A stretch of 64,000 nt of DNA from Semisulcospira habei (lineage: Eukaryota; Mollusca; Gastropoda; Semisulcospiridae), in contig BTPG01000004.1 of the NCBI GenBank assembly GCA_036245525.1, positions 208,346,952 to 208,410,951 on the forward strand, read 5' to 3'. The notes under the pieces were generated by a model. That model was not told the origin of the DNA and searched no databases. It saw only the letters and a program-made list of their open reading frames with translations. Each line of letters begins with the position of its first letter. Positions within the stretch are counted from its first letter, which is position 1. This document shows positions 42,877-53,836 of this stretch, one piece after another. The position numbers and the translations under genes were made by a program.

Positions 42877-43224
42877 TTATTGTCCTTTTGGGGTTCCTGT
42901 GAGGGTGTTCGCAATAACTTTCTCATGACTAAAGCATTTTTTCCAAAGTTGTCATTTGGATTAAAAAAAAAAAACAAACATATATATATATATAAATTAT
43001 TTTGATGGCATAAAAAATCAGCTTGATGGATGAAGTGTAGTTTAGTATGCCTTACGCTTTTCCCCTCCTGCTTTTTACTCGCTGAGAAAAACTTTGCACC
43101 GCTTGCGACCTTGCACAATACTGAAGTCAGGAACTTTGCATTTTTTTTCCCCTAAGAATCTGTTGAAGACTGAATGCTTGATGCCCCATCGCATGAATAT
43201 GTCCACACTGGCGTGAACAAGGGA
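42877..43224 (+). other. Intergenic, no gene seen
   Basis: A-run and TA repeat at 42961-42995; nothing coding. Confidence 0.5.
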
Positions 43225-43290
43225 GCAAGAATCACAGATTCTCATGAACCTCTACGTCCATAAGGGCTCATGAGAATCTTTGCAGCTTGT
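43225..43290. repeat. Hairpin, family C, eroded
   Basis: GCAAGAATCACAGATTCTCATGA / TCATGAGAATCTTTGCAGCTTGT. Confidence 0.65.
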
Positions 43291-43943
43291 AGATGTGGTT
43301 GTGTGGCATTTATGTCAACGGTAGAACTAGGCTTTGAAAATGTTTGCTGTTTGTGCTAACGGTAAGCTTTGGTTACTTTTACTTACATCTTGTGAGTTTG
43401 GAGTCTGCTCATTTGTGTATGTCATCATGTTTGTTTTAGATGCACTTTTGATTCTGTCTCGTGACTAATTACCAGTATGTTTGATTTGTGGCCATTGTCT
43501 TTATTCATCATAACTTGCATAAGCAGCTAATTCTTGATATAAAATGAGTACACAGGTGTATCTGGTATGTGTGTATGTGTGCGTTACGCATGTTTGTGTC
43601 AGTTTGTGAGAGAGAGAGAGAGAGAAAGCGAGTCAGCATATGTAATACATGTTCTTTCACCACACATGTTGTGAGTTTTCATTTTTTATGTACATAGTAG
43701 TGGTTTGTTCACAAACGACGGTTCACAAAACCTGGTTGTATTTAAGTTTGCGTGTGTATATCGGGTTTGATTTTACTGGCATGTCATGTACATAATACTC
43801 TGATTGTAAGGGGTGACAGGCAATGGTTACAGCAACTGAGTCACGACTAGCGTCATTCTCCAACGCATTATAGAACATGCTCATCAGTTCATCCTCGCAG
43901 TCCACAATTCAGTCTGAAGGGCTAATTATGCCCTGCCCATACT
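43291..43943 (+). other. Intergenic, no gene seen
   Basis: Includes a short GA run (43607-43628); no gene recognised. Confidence 0.45.
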
Positions 43944-44010
43944 AGCAAGAGGCCTAGATTCTCATGAGCCCCTGCGGCCGCAGGCGCTCATGAGAATCTA
44001 GGCCTCTTGC
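43944..44010. repeat. Hairpin, family C, perfect stem
   Basis: GCAAGAGGCCTAGATTCTCA / TGAGAATCTAGGCCTCTTGC around CCCTGCGGCCGCAGGCG. Confidence 0.9.
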
Positions 44011-44085
44011 AGGTGGATGGGTATGGAGGCTTAACTCAAAATGACTTCCTCAAATTCATGATGCAAAGAGAGCTGATCGCTACCA

Positions 44086-44151
44086 GCAAGAGGTGCAGAT
44101 TCCCATGAGCCCCTGCAGCTACCAGGGCCCATGAGGATCTGTGCCCGTTGC
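44086..44151. repeat. Hairpin, family C
   Basis: GCAAGAGGTGCAGATTCCCATG / CATGAGGATCTGTGCCCGTTGC. Confidence 0.75.
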
Positions 44152-44277
44152 AGGCAGCCAAAGGACTGTTGTGCGACTTGTTTGTGTTGGTCACAGGTTA
44201 GGTTAGTGTTAGTTCGTGTCTGGAGACGGCATTATGTGAAGCCTTGACTGAAATCTCTGTTTGTAGTACTGGACTTT

Positions 44278-44372
44278 GCATTTCCAGTGGCAGATTACAG
44301 CTTGCGCTTTAAAAAAATACCATCATTTCCAGTGGCAGATTTCAGCTTATGCTTAAAAAGATACCATCATAA
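44278..44372 (+). repeat. Tandem duplication, ~47 bp
   Basis: TTTCCAGTGGCAGATT.CAGC and AAA..ATACCATCAT are repeated in tandem. Confidence 0.8.
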
Positions 44373-44585
44373 GTCTATCGTCTTCACCTTTGATAGGCTT
44401 GTGGTACTGTTCAAGGATGAACTGTTTACGTACTTGGATAATGCATCGTACAATACTGATGTACATCTGTAAGTTTTTGCATCTCTTTTATGATTTATTT
44501 TTTGGGTTCGGTTTTCATTAAAAGAAATGCTTTTAACAGATTGTAAAGGATTCAACTAAAGTTAAAAATGGTGGTGAAAGAGCTA

Positions 44586-44634
44586 TAGACCATCATTTAG
44601 GTGGCTACGGGCACCTAGATGATGGTCTTTAATG
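44586..44634. repeat. Family F hairpin core
   Basis: AGACCATCATTTAGGTG / CACCTAGATGATGGTCT. Confidence 0.8.
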
Positions 44635-44781
44635 AAAAGTCGAAACGCTGTATTGTCATTTCATACAGGTATAGCATCTGACATGTTTTTCCCTTGTGTG
44701 GATAGCAATCTGTAACTTTGAGAGGTTTGGACTTCCTGATTGCAACCGTGAAAGTCCAGAATCTCAGACCAGGCACCAGTT

Positions 44782-45008
44782 GCATGAGTGAGCTTGGTCC
44801 CACGCAAGCCACTAAGCAAGGTGCTCCGCTACAGCGCCACAACACTAACTCCGCTACAGCGGAGCACCTTGCTTAGTGGCTTGTGTGGGACTAAGCTCAC
44901 TCATGCAAGCCACTAAGCAAGGTGCTCCGCTACAGCGCCACAACACTAACTCCGCTACAGCGGAGCACCTTGCTTAGTGGCTTGCGTGGGACTAAGCTCA
45001 CTCACGCA
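44782..45008. repeat. Family D hairpin, tandemly duplicated
   Basis: Two copies of a stem GCCACTAAGCAAGGTGCTCC / GGAGCACCTTGCTTAGTGGC, each with the identical loop GCCACAACACTAACTC, share the linking segment GGACTAAGCTCACTCATGCA. The related palindrome at 18351 has no loop. Confidence 0.92.
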
Positions 45009-45108
45009 CCTGGCTCCAGCACACACACGATTAGGACCCAATATTGTGTTGGCAGTATGACTGTTTCACCTTTTCAAAGATGCACTGTACTTGTTGTATG
45101 CGTGTCAC

Positions 45109-45175
45109 TGTGTGCTGGTCTGTGGTGCCAAACCTTATGACTGCCAGCCATAAGGTTCGGAATTACGGGCCAGAA
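45109..45175. repeat. Hairpin, family I
   Basis: GTGTGCTGGTCTGTGGTGCC..CCTTATGACTG / CAGCCATAAGG..AATTACGGGCCAGAACAC. Confidence 0.65.
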
Positions 45176-45569
45176 CACCCATTCTCTGTAGTTGATAACT
45201 TTTCATACTGTCTGCTAGATAATACGAGGTGTGAACTCACTTTGACTCGGGACAAAATCTGCTGGTTTTTTTTTTTTACATTTTTCCTGTACTACAATTT
45301 ACGGGAGTTAGTGTCGTAGGACTTTTGGTGAAGAAGAACAAAGAAGTTTTCATACAGAACGTTTGCAATATTCCTGTAGTTCTTTCAATGTACAAGTCTT
45401 GTCGTTCTTTTGCAAAATGCGCAGTGTTTTCATGAATGCATAGGCATCTGGTTGATGTATCTTTCTTCATCAGACTGTAGCTGGAGAGATATTGTTGTTG
45501 TCATATTTACAGTATGTTATGCTTTTCCCCGACTTAACACAGGCACCTGGAGCCGGCGTCACTCAGCGA
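45176..45569 (+). other. Intergenic, no gene seen
   Basis: Nothing recognised. Confidence 0.4.
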
Positions 45570-45633
45570 GAGGCACAAATTCTCATGACCTCCTGTGGTT
45601 GCACGAGTTCATGAGAATCTGTCTTGCATTTAG
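45570..45633. repeat. Hairpin, family C, eroded
   Basis: GAGAGGCACAAATTCTCATGA / TCATGAGAATCTGTCTTGC. Confidence 0.65.
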
Positions 45634-45760
45634 AACAGCTCTATTGAGTGTTGAGGGACTAAGTATGTTCATAGAGTTAAAGTAGTGAACTCACCTTGTT
45701 GTAAACCATGATCATTTAGGGTATCGATGTTTTGCGCTCGTCGTCCATCCACCGTTTTAC

Positions 45761-45943
45761 CTCTTCACTACCAGCGGACATGCACGATATTTTTGAATCG
45801 TCGCAGAGTGAGGAACATGGGTATGAATGGAGCCAGCAAGAGGCACAGATCCTCATGGAACCCTGCACTTGCAGGAGTCCATGAGGATCTGTGCCTCTTG
45901 CAGTTGTGCAGTGCTCATCGAGTCTTGGCTGTGAAGGGGTGAA
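45761..45943 (+). mobile_element. MITE, family C
   Basis: CCTCTTCACTACCAGCGGAC to CTTGGCTGTGAAGGGGTGAA; hairpin 45837-45902 (GCAAGAGGCACAGATCCTCATG / CATGAGGATCTGTGCCTCTTGC), perfect in the outer stem. Confidence 0.8.
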
Positions 45944-46629
45944 TTTGTGGTAAGCTAGTTGCGTTTAGAATTCCATGACACATTGTTTCTTCTTGTAGTC
46001 CTTCATTACGACAGTGGGTAAAGGTTTTGCCATAAGTCTGTCACCTGTATTAATTTGATGGGCTGATGGTTTTCCATAGTGCTGGACAGGCCAAACCACT
46101 GTCCTGTTCATTGTGTGCAGGCGCATATGATGTGTTGTCTGCTATTTAATGGTGGGCATAACTTTGGTTTGAACAAAGTTTCAGTGCAGCCAAATTAATA
46201 ATGAGCATATCTTGTGACTACCTGTTTACCATTTGTATGTTGCTCCCGCTAGCCACTCCATGCGTGTATATGTGCCCTAGGAGGCCAATCCGTACACTTG
46301 GCGCTTGATGTGTTTTCACTGCACTAACATTGCTGGTTGATTTAACACGCCAACCATTTCCACACACCAAACTTTGTAAAGTACTCAGAGTCTCGTATCT
46401 GCTCGCAAATGGCCGCTGTTGTGGACTGTTTGATTGGGGGTTTTGGGCTAGTATTCCTCCTTGTCAAAATGAACACAACAGGCGAGCCAAATTTTGAACA
46501 CATTAAAAAAAAACGGTTAACATTGTACAACCAAATAATTATCAATTTTTAGAGACTGGAGCTATATTTTACCTATGCTGAAGGTGTGGAAATGGTTGAG
46601 GTGCAACAGCTGACACAACTGACTAATTA
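45944..46629 (+). other. Intergenic, no gene seen
   Basis: Nothing recognised. Confidence 0.4.
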
Positions 46630-46679
46630 GCAAGAGGCAGGGGCTCTTTGAGAACCAAGACATCTTGCAGGTGGATCAG

Positions 46680-46773
46680 ATACCAAGGGAAGTCACTGTG
46701 TGCTGGACGAAGAGTTAGATCCCCTGTAGGGGATATAACTCTTTGTCCAGCGCACAGTGACTTTCCTTGGTAT
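46680..46773. repeat. Hairpin, family J
   Basis: ATACCAAGGGAAGTCACTGT..GCTGGAC.AAGAGTTA / TAACTCTTTGTCCAGC..CACAGTGACTTTCCTTGGTAT around GATCCCCTGTAGGGGAT. It lies within a C-like stem remnant (46630-46670). Confidence 0.85.
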
Positions 46774-47096
46774 GTAATGTATACAGCACTTGGCTCCCAT
46801 TTGGTTTTTGATTCATGCAAATGGATGAGAGATGAAATTGTTGCATTTGTTTTTCATTTTTTTCTTCAGTGGCCAAAGTTAACAGGGGGTGTAGTGGGTG
46901 ATTTTTGGCTGAAATATAACTATGAGGAGAGTTGGGAAAGTGTGCAGTTGGTTAGCATGAGCATTTGCTGCTGGCTTGATATTACGCAAACTGAAAAAAA
47001 ACTCTCTAAGTTTGTCAAGACAAATGAAAACGGGTAAGCTGCAGTTATTTATATGGTGTATCAGTTGGACGTGCACACTCTCTTGCAGCTCGTGCG
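46774..47096 (+). other. Intergenic, no gene seen
   Basis: An open stretch at 46648-47037 has no recognisable similarity. Confidence 0.4.

Positions 47097-47133
<37 letters not shown>
47097..47133. repeat. (CG)n(CA)n microsatellite
   Basis: CGCGCGCG then ACACAC. Confidence 0.95.
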
Positions 47134-47136
<3 letters not shown>

Positions 47137-47505
47137 TTCACAGGTACACTCACACAAACATTGCTCATGCAGACTTGCACGCATGCAAGCATTCACACAC
47201 CGTGTGCAAACAAGCAGTGAGCATTCAAGTCCACACAAGTACATACCAAAACGCATATGTGTGCATGTATGCATTCATGCACACACACAGGATTTTCTGT
47301 TTCACATTGCAGCATACTTGCAAACAGTTTTTCGGAACAAAAGTATGCAACACCTCGCTCGCCTCCATTCCTATTATCAGGGTCAATACATTTATGGAAG
47401 ACCTTGTTTAAATTAGTCATTGAAGTCTTCACTCTGTTAGATCTGTGTAGCGTAGCCATAGTACCAGTAGTTGTTCAGTGCTCGTCTTAAGGGAACCTAC
47501 AGCAT

Positions 47506-47617
47506 CCCCAGTAGCAAAAAGTCTTTGGGCCCATGATGGCCGCAGTGGGCCCACGCACAGCCGTGCGCAGCCCCACTGCAGCTGTCATGGGCCCAAGGAC
47601 CTTAGCATACTGGGCTA
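47506..47617. repeat. Hairpin, family E
   Basis: CCCAGTAGCAAAAAGTCTTTG..GGCCCATGATGGCCGCAGTG / CACTGCAGCTGTCATGGGCC..CAAGGACCTTAGCATACTGGG with GCACAGCCGTGCGC at the centre. Confidence 0.85.
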
Positions 47618-47696
47618 CAGTTAATGTACCATGACCTCATTTATCCAAATATGTGAATGTGGTTTGAAAGAGGTGACACGGATGTAAATTTGATCT

Positions 47697-47763
47697 TTAA
47701 GAGGCATAGATCCTCATGAGTCCCCACAGTTGCGGGGGCTCATGAGGATCCATGCGTCTTGCA
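47697..47763. repeat. Hairpin, family C
   Basis: TAAGAGGCATAGATCCTCATGAG / CTCATGAGGATCCATGCGTCTTG. Confidence 0.85.
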
Positions 47764-48114
47764 GACAGATGGTCTAGCGTCTATGTGCCTCTTTTGTAGG
47801 TGGATAGCAGTTGCTGTCTAAGTGGTTACCTGGGAGTGTACATTTACTTGGATGTAATAATTCGTATACGCATATTGTTGTACTAGAAACACTGTTGTAC
47901 ACCCGAGTCTGTTTCCATCAGTTGCTGTACGTGTCAGTCTCTGCATTACCGCATTGTAAAACCCAGGAATAAAATCACCAATACACATCATTGTCTGCCC
48001 TTTTTGTTTTTCAGTTTGTTTTTGGTGCGATAGCAAAAGCGAGTGCTTGTAATGGGCCAATGGTCATCCGCCCTTCGTTCATCATCGTCCATATTAAACT
48101 TAAAACACTGACAT

Positions 48115-48720
48115 TTTGTCGGAGACTATTTAAGACACATTTTTCAAACTTGGCCCAAGGATATTTGTGGCAAGACCTTTCTAAACATACCAATTTTAGT
48201 GATCTACCTCAAAGGTCAAGGTCAACATAGCCATATTTTGACAAAATTTGCTCTCTTCAAATACTGTTCACGACTTCAAACCCAAATTTGGCACAAAGAT
48301 ACCTGGTGGTGAGACCTTCCTATGCATACCAATTTGGATGACCCCTTGAAAAGGTCAAGGATCACAAGAGATCAGGAAATAAGTCACAAATAGCCTTATT
48401 TTGCCAAAAATTGTTTGTTTTTTTTTCTCTCGAATACTATTTACAACTTCAAACCCAAACTTTATTCAGAGATACCTGATGGTAAGACCTTCCTATGCAT
48501 ATTAATTTGGATGACCACTCAGAAAGGTCACGGGTAACAAGGGCTTGGGAAATGATGTGAAAAATGTCTTATATTGTAGAATGTTTGTTTTTATCATCAT
48601 TTTGCAAAAAGGTACCTGATGATGAGATCTTTCTATGCATACTAATTTAGTTCACTACTCTCAAAAGTCAGGGATCACGGGAGGTTGACAAAAGTGTGAA
48701 AAATGCAAAAGTTCTGAGAA
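48115..48720 (+). repeat. Tandem array, about 150-bp unit, with AGGTCA motifs
   Basis: About four diverged units, each with CTTCAAACCCAAA, GATACCTG.TGGT.AGACCT, TCCTATGCATA and AAAGGTCA. The first reads TCAAAGGTCAAGGTCAACAT. A non-coding satellite-like repeat. Confidence 0.8.
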
Positions 48721-49026
48721 GACCTTGACTTCACAGGTATAAAAGCCAACCCTTTACTTGTTTGAAGGCTTTCCTATTTCACTGGCCTGTCCGAAGGTCA
48801 AGGCCACAAAGGTCGGATTAATTATGTGGATTGGCCATGCATGTGAGTCTTACGGGCTTTGCCATTCTTGTTTCTTTCTTTCTTCGTACTTCAAACCCAC
48901 TGAATACAGGGAAACGCTATCATTGCCTATTACACGGTATACGGCGGATTCTCACGTCTTGACAGCTGATTTACGACCCCCCCAAAAAGACCTAGATGCC
49001 CCAGGAACATGGATTCAAAGTGGTGT

Positions 49027-49081
49027 CAGCAAGAGGCATAGATCAATTGCGGGGGCTCATGAGGATCTGTATCTCTTGCAG
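49027..49081. repeat. Hairpin, family C, shortened
   Basis: GCAAGAGGCATAGATC / GATCTGTATCTCTTGC with part of the inner stem deleted. Confidence 0.75.
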
Positions 49082-49260
49082 TTTTTGCAGTTGGGTGGTG
49101 TTCAGATTTCTTGGCACCGAACGGGTAAACGTCTTGACTCAAAACCCAGAACACTGAATACATCAACAGACGGCTGTAGAAAATGAAAAAGAAACATGAT
49201 GGGAGTTCCATCCCGAACTTGCGTAGTGTGTGCGGGTGCAGGTGCGGATCCAGGGGTGTC

Positions 49261-49440
49261 TCGGGGGGGGGGGGGGGGGAGATAATTGTGAAATACACCG
49301 TACAAGAAAAGAAGAACCATCGAATAGTAAAACACAACTTCCAAAAATAATCATCAAATTATTTTTTTGTTGTCAGGGCTGACGGGGGGGCCAGGCCCCC
49401 CTGGGCTCCCCCCCCCCGGGTCCGCCACTGGGGTGGGGGC
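49261..49440. repeat. G/C homopolymer-rich tract
   Basis: G-run 49263-49279 and the short inverted repeat GGGGGGGCCAGGCCCCCC at 49384 onward. Confidence 0.85.
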
Positions 49441-49779
49441 ACGTACGTGCATGTGTGTTCAATATATTATATATTTCTGTTCATTTTTAACTTCATGTTG
49501 ACTTTTATCATCATGACTGCAATTAATTTTATTAGATTTGCTGTTAAAGATACATTTCTCCGGAAAGCGGGAGGAATAAAATATACTACTTGTTCCTATT
49601 CACTACCCCCCCCCCCCCCTCCCCCAGCCCCAGACCCAGTGGAAATGAGCAATGAGATAACATTTTATGAATGTGATACGTCGGAACAAGTAATAAAACA
49701 TTGGAGCTCGATATCTTCTGCCTCACACCATAATCTTTATGTCTATTGTCTAAACGTACGCAGATAGGTTTGCAGTGTA

Positions 49780-50365
49780 ATTGTTTACATACATATGACA
49801 ATCTGCAGTAGAGGTTTTACCATCTAATTGTTCACGTTAAAGATGTCCTGCAGTAGAAGTGTACAGTCTAATATCTTGTCACGTTAAAGGTTTACAGTCT
49901 AACTGTTCACACTATAGACGGCGTTCTGCAGTAGAGGTTTGCTAAGTTGTTCACGTTAAAGATGATGCACTGCAGTACAGGTTTACAGTGTAATTGTTTG
50001 CTTTAAAAGGTGATATTCAGCAAAAGAAGTTTACAGTCTAATTATTCACGTTAAAGACGACGTTTTGCAGTAGAGGTTTACTAACTGTTCACGTTAAGGA
50101 TGATGCTCTGCTGCACAGGTTTACACTGTAATTGTTCACGTTAAAGGTGATGTTCTGCAGTAGCCCAGTGCGCAAAAGCCATCGGGTCGACGTCAGCTGA
50201 CATTAGCCCGCGCACGATTGTGCGCGGGCCAACGGTGGCCTTTTGCGCATTGGTAGAGGTTTACAGTGTAATTGTTCACGTTAAAAATGTTATTCCGCAA
50301 TAGGGGTTTACAGTCTAATTGTTCACGTTAAAGATGATGTTCTGCAGTAGAGGTTTACTGCCTAG
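49780..50365 (+). repeat. Tandem array, about 45-bp unit
   Basis: About a dozen units of the type GCAGTAGAGGTTTACAGTCT..AATTGTTCACGTTAAAGATG..ATGTTCT. Interrupted at 50163-50256 by a family E hairpin. Confidence 0.9.
50163..50256. mobile_element. Hairpin, family E, inserted in the tandem array
   Basis: CCAGTGCGCAAAAGCCATCG / GGCCTTTTGCGCATTGG, with GCCCGCGCACGATTGTGCGCGGGC at the centre. It splits one array unit after GTTCTGCAGTAG; the array resumes with TAGAGGTTTACAG. Confidence 0.8.
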
Positions 50366-51104
50366 TTCTCTAGCCAGCTGCAGGAAGGTTCCAGCCGCGT
50401 CCAGGGTCTGAAGGGAACTCGGGGCATGCACTGCAACAGATTGTTGATAAAGCTAAACTTTATTCCATGTTATGTTTACTATCTCTAACATCAATACTAA
50501 GTAGGATTTGTGCAACAACAACAAAATTGGCCCAAAAATGACGAGCCCTGTGGTACCCAGTTCTGGAGAATGACCCATATACTTTGGAAGGCGCTATCTA
50601 AACACCAGCATGACGTGAGCATTTGGTGCTTTGGACGGTAAGTGATGTAATCCTGATGATTACTAACTTGAGACACGACATTTAAAGACAGACTCCTTCG
50701 AGAAAGCTCATCCGGCAGAAGCATATCGAGCGCCCCTTGTAACATACAATGATAAGCTATACTGATCGGCAACACGGACATCAGCAGCCTCGCAGGCACC
50801 AACCTATTCTGGTACCACCCTTGAATTATCACAGTCGAGAACTTATTGGCCGATACAACCCAGAAACTTCTTCAGTCGAACCGACGAGTGATGACCACGG
50901 TAGGCCCGCCCTCAGTCGTTACGCAGGCCCACTGCGGACGACGTCGGCCCAAAAACCTTTGCTTACTGGGGAAGGTGATAGGTCTTCTGGCACCACCCTT
51001 GAAGAATCTTGGCAAAGTCATGGTCGATCCATCTCTTGGACCGGTAGTGTAGTTTTCGGTCGAGTGACTGACACCTCTGAAAGTTGGGACATGCAGACTT
51101 ACTT
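50366..51104 (+). other. Intergenic with MITE fragments
   Basis: Fragments of family B (CTATTCTGGTACCACCCTTG near 50801) and of family E (GGCCCACTGCGGACGACGTC near 50926). No gene. Confidence 0.5.
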
Positions 51105-51300
51105 TTAACCCTTTTAGCCCCACAGGTTCATTTCCCCAAATTTTGGAAGTGTTACTTAAAGACTATGTACCAGTTGCAGGAGGTGGATTGACCCCATGAT
51201 AATTCAAGGGTAGTACCAGATTAGCTTGTCGCCCTGCAGGCGCCAAGCTAATCTGACACTACCCTTGAAGTGTCATGGTCAATCCATCTCCTGCTGTATG
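51105..51300 (+). mobile_element. TTAA MITE, family B
   Basis: TTAACCCTTTTAGCCCCAC; stem CATGATAATTCAAGGGTAGT / ACTACCCTTGAAGTGTCATG. The right end is not clear. Confidence 0.75.
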
Positions 51301-51622
51301 GACATTAACAACAACAGCAGCAAGAACAACATGCCTCCAGTAGATGCGTGGTTCATGTGCTGACAAGGACTGCCCTGTGCAGCAGAGGCTGTCACGGGCG
51401 CGGGCGTCGCTGATTGGTCGGTCTGGCGGTCACATGAGTCCATGGCAGCGATTAATTGGAGAATTTGGGGATCAACGTGTCTGGCCTGATTGACAGTCCT
51501 ATCTTTGAGGTATTCCCACGTCTGGAACGAAATTACAGTTCCAGATCATTATTGCTATAGCGAAAAACAAAGCACAGCCACGTTGCGCTTTTATTGTTGT
51601 CAACGGTTCCTTTATTCAAAAG
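51301..51622 (+). other. Intergenic, no gene seen
   Basis: Nothing recognised. Confidence 0.4.
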
Positions 51623-51815
51623 TTAACTCACTCAGCCACCGACACACCACAGCAAGATATGGTTCGGCCATGATAGTTCAAGGGTGGTGCCAGAATAGCT
51701 TGGCGCCTACAGGCGCCAAGCTATTCTGGCACCACCCTTGAACTATCATGGTCGATCTGCCTCATTCTGCATCATAGTGGTAATGCAGTCCTCAGCGGAC
51801 AACTCCAAACTGTGG
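51623..51815 (+). mobile_element. TTAA MITE, family B''
   Basis: TTAACTCACTCAGCCACCGA; perfect-looking stem GGCCATGATAGTTCAAGGGT / ACCCTTGAACTATCATGGTC with GGCGCCTACAGGCGCC. The right end is cut by the next repeat. Confidence 0.8.
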
Positions 51816-51821
51816 GTATAC

Positions 51822-52320
51822 ATAGATAGATAGATACTGTTTATTGCCATTTGCCTTAAGAACATAAAGCATAGTAGGAATGTGTGTTGGTGTCGTTACA
51901 ATTACAAACATCACAGTCAACAATAAAAAATAATTAATACTCTATCACACAAATCCAATGCTCTACACACACTGTAAAAACTTTAAAACTAAACAACTAA
52001 TATCACAAACCAATGCGTACCGTACACACCCACGCTCATCTCCCACACACACACACACCACACGCCTATTAATCTAGGAAATCTAAATTAATTAAAGGTA
52101 TATCGTTTAAAATGAAAAACATAATATCTTAGAGTAACTGTCACTAATTTAGTGATCACAGTTGAGTGTAAAACTGGTTAATATATATCATAAGATTAGG
52201 CTAATACTGATATACACTATTCTCTCAACCGTTGGGGGCGCCGGCGCCCTGCCGGGGGAGGAGACTCATGGAGTCAGCTCGACCAAGCACCACCAACAGC
52301 CAAAAGGATATAGCACAAGG
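51822..52320 (-). repeat. Probable retroposon 3' end with TAGA tail
   Basis: ATAGATAGATAGATACTGTTTATTGCCATT at the left looks like the tail of a minus-strand retroposon. No coding part is seen; its extent is uncertain. Confidence 0.4.
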
Positions 52321-52579
52321 GTTGGGCAAAGTTCTCTGTAGGCCGGCCACATGATTCCATGCACATACGCACTCTCACTCAGTCACTGATTCACGCAAAC
52401 ATCAGTCGGCCTCAGCAATGAAACTCTATGATCGGCCCACAGAGCACATCATCGCACGCTTATGACACTGAAAGGGCTCGGACAGCACTACTGAGGATAA
52501 AACTGAACTAGGATATTTCGTATCTGGGGCGCAGTGAGTTTTAAAAAAATGCCCAGTGAGTGCAAGCTTCAACTTTCGA

Positions 52580-52643
52580 GCCGAACGGTCGGCCGCTGTT
52601 GGTCCGCTCTTGTGCGCGGGCCAACAGCGGCCGACGTCGGCCG
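52580..52643. repeat. Hairpin, family E
   Basis: GGCCGCTGTTGGTCCGC / GCGGGCCAACAGCGGCC flanked by CGGTCGGCC / GACGTCGGCC. Confidence 0.85.
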
Positions 52644-53348
52644 GATGGCTTCATTTATTGTTTGTAATGCTACTCAGTTTAGAAGGCAGTTTACAGAAGC
52701 TGCCGGCTGTGTTTTCTTCGGCTCTCTAGGTACCCCTCACCTTCCAGTCCCTAATTCTTCCCCGTCTCCTCATACCTTGTTTTCCTCCCTTCATCCTCCT
52801 TCAGCAGCCCCCCCCCCCCCACCCCCACTATTGTTGGATGTTTTTGAAGTTTGCAGTGGTAAGTATAGACAGTACTACATCTCATGTCAGGGTGTTATAT
52901 GTTTCATGTAGTCCAGTTACTTGTCTGAGTGTTTCATGTCTAATATAGACCCCCCCCCCCCACCCCCATCCTCACCCCCAACCCACCCCTCCCCCCCAAA
53001 CCACCTTTCTGACATCCAACCCGGACAACCATTATCAAACTGAAATAGGACTTACCTGCCCCCGCAGGCAGGGAGATAACTGTCTCGCCTCAGCAATGGC
53101 GGCAGGACACTCGATTTGGCAGGCTCCGTACCGACAGGATCCCATCACCTAACAAATCAGTGTTGTTCTCATGTCACTCGATTGGCAGGAGCCGCGTGAT
53201 TCACTTTCAAGTTTAAATACTTTTTGAGGAGGTTCATGTACGCTACACTGACTAGTTTGAAACCTTTCGATTCAGTGATGCAAAGATGTCCCCAACAAAG
53301 AGAGGAACGCGCTTAGAAAAAACAAACAAACAAGTACAACCAAATTTA
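52644..53348 (+). other. Intergenic with poly-C tracts
   Basis: C-runs at 52809-52821 and 52951-52998; no gene recognised. Confidence 0.45.
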
Positions 53349-53471
53349 TTAACCCTTTGCGTGTCGGTAGCGTGTTTTTTTTTTTGTCGCGATGATTCAT
53401 ACGTGTCGGTAGCGGTTTTTATCGCGATGATTCCTGTAGGAAAAAAACCGCTACCGACACGCAGAGGGTTA
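53349..53471. mobile_element. TTAA MITE, family A, with a duplicated left arm
   Basis: TTAACCCTTTGCGTGTCGGT..GCGATGATTCAT, then the arm GTGTCGGTAGCGGTTTTTAT again, then the right arm AAAAACCGCTACCGACACGC and GAGGGTTA. Confidence 0.8.
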
Positions 53472-53638
53472 CACTTTTTAAATTGACAAACAGATACCTT
53501 GCCACATCGAACAAGGCACACGTGCATCAGTGTAGTCCACTTGTGTCTGTACGCGAGTCAATTTTCAACAACAAAAAAATCATAGTGCAATAAACTGTGT
53601 TGTGCTTAACCTTTGTAAATATTTTTAGGCCGACTAAC

Positions 53639-53761
53639 CTTGCTGAGCAGAAGCTGCATGGTGGGACTAGTTGCGTTCAAGAACTCTCCAATCTCACAGT
53701 GATCGTCGTCATGGTAATCAAACTCGCAGATGTCTAGATCTCTCCACTGCGTGCACGAGCT
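53639..53761 (-). CDS. Candidate exon, C2-domain-like (possibly copine), minus strand
   Basis: On the minus strand, acceptor TCTTTTTTTCAG, 41 codons in phase 0/0, donor AAG|GTTAGT. Encodes SSCTQWRDLDICEFDYHDDD, then HCEIGEFLNATSPTMQLLLS and K. The pattern I..FDY..D..H..IGEF resembles the second C2 domain of copines, calcium-dependent phospholipid-binding proteins. I found no neighbouring exon on either side, so this may be a real exon of a gene with distant exons, a stray gene fragment, or chance. Confidence 0.35.
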
Positions 53762-53836
53762 CTGAAAAAAAGACAGAAGCCATTTTTTTCCCCAGCAGAA
53801 GCACACCAGTCTGGCTGCAGCCACGGACTGAGGTCC

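Noticed and set aside
46648..47037. 129-codon frame after hairpin J
   Set aside because: No recognisable similarity; begins in the hairpin and ends in ordinary sequence.
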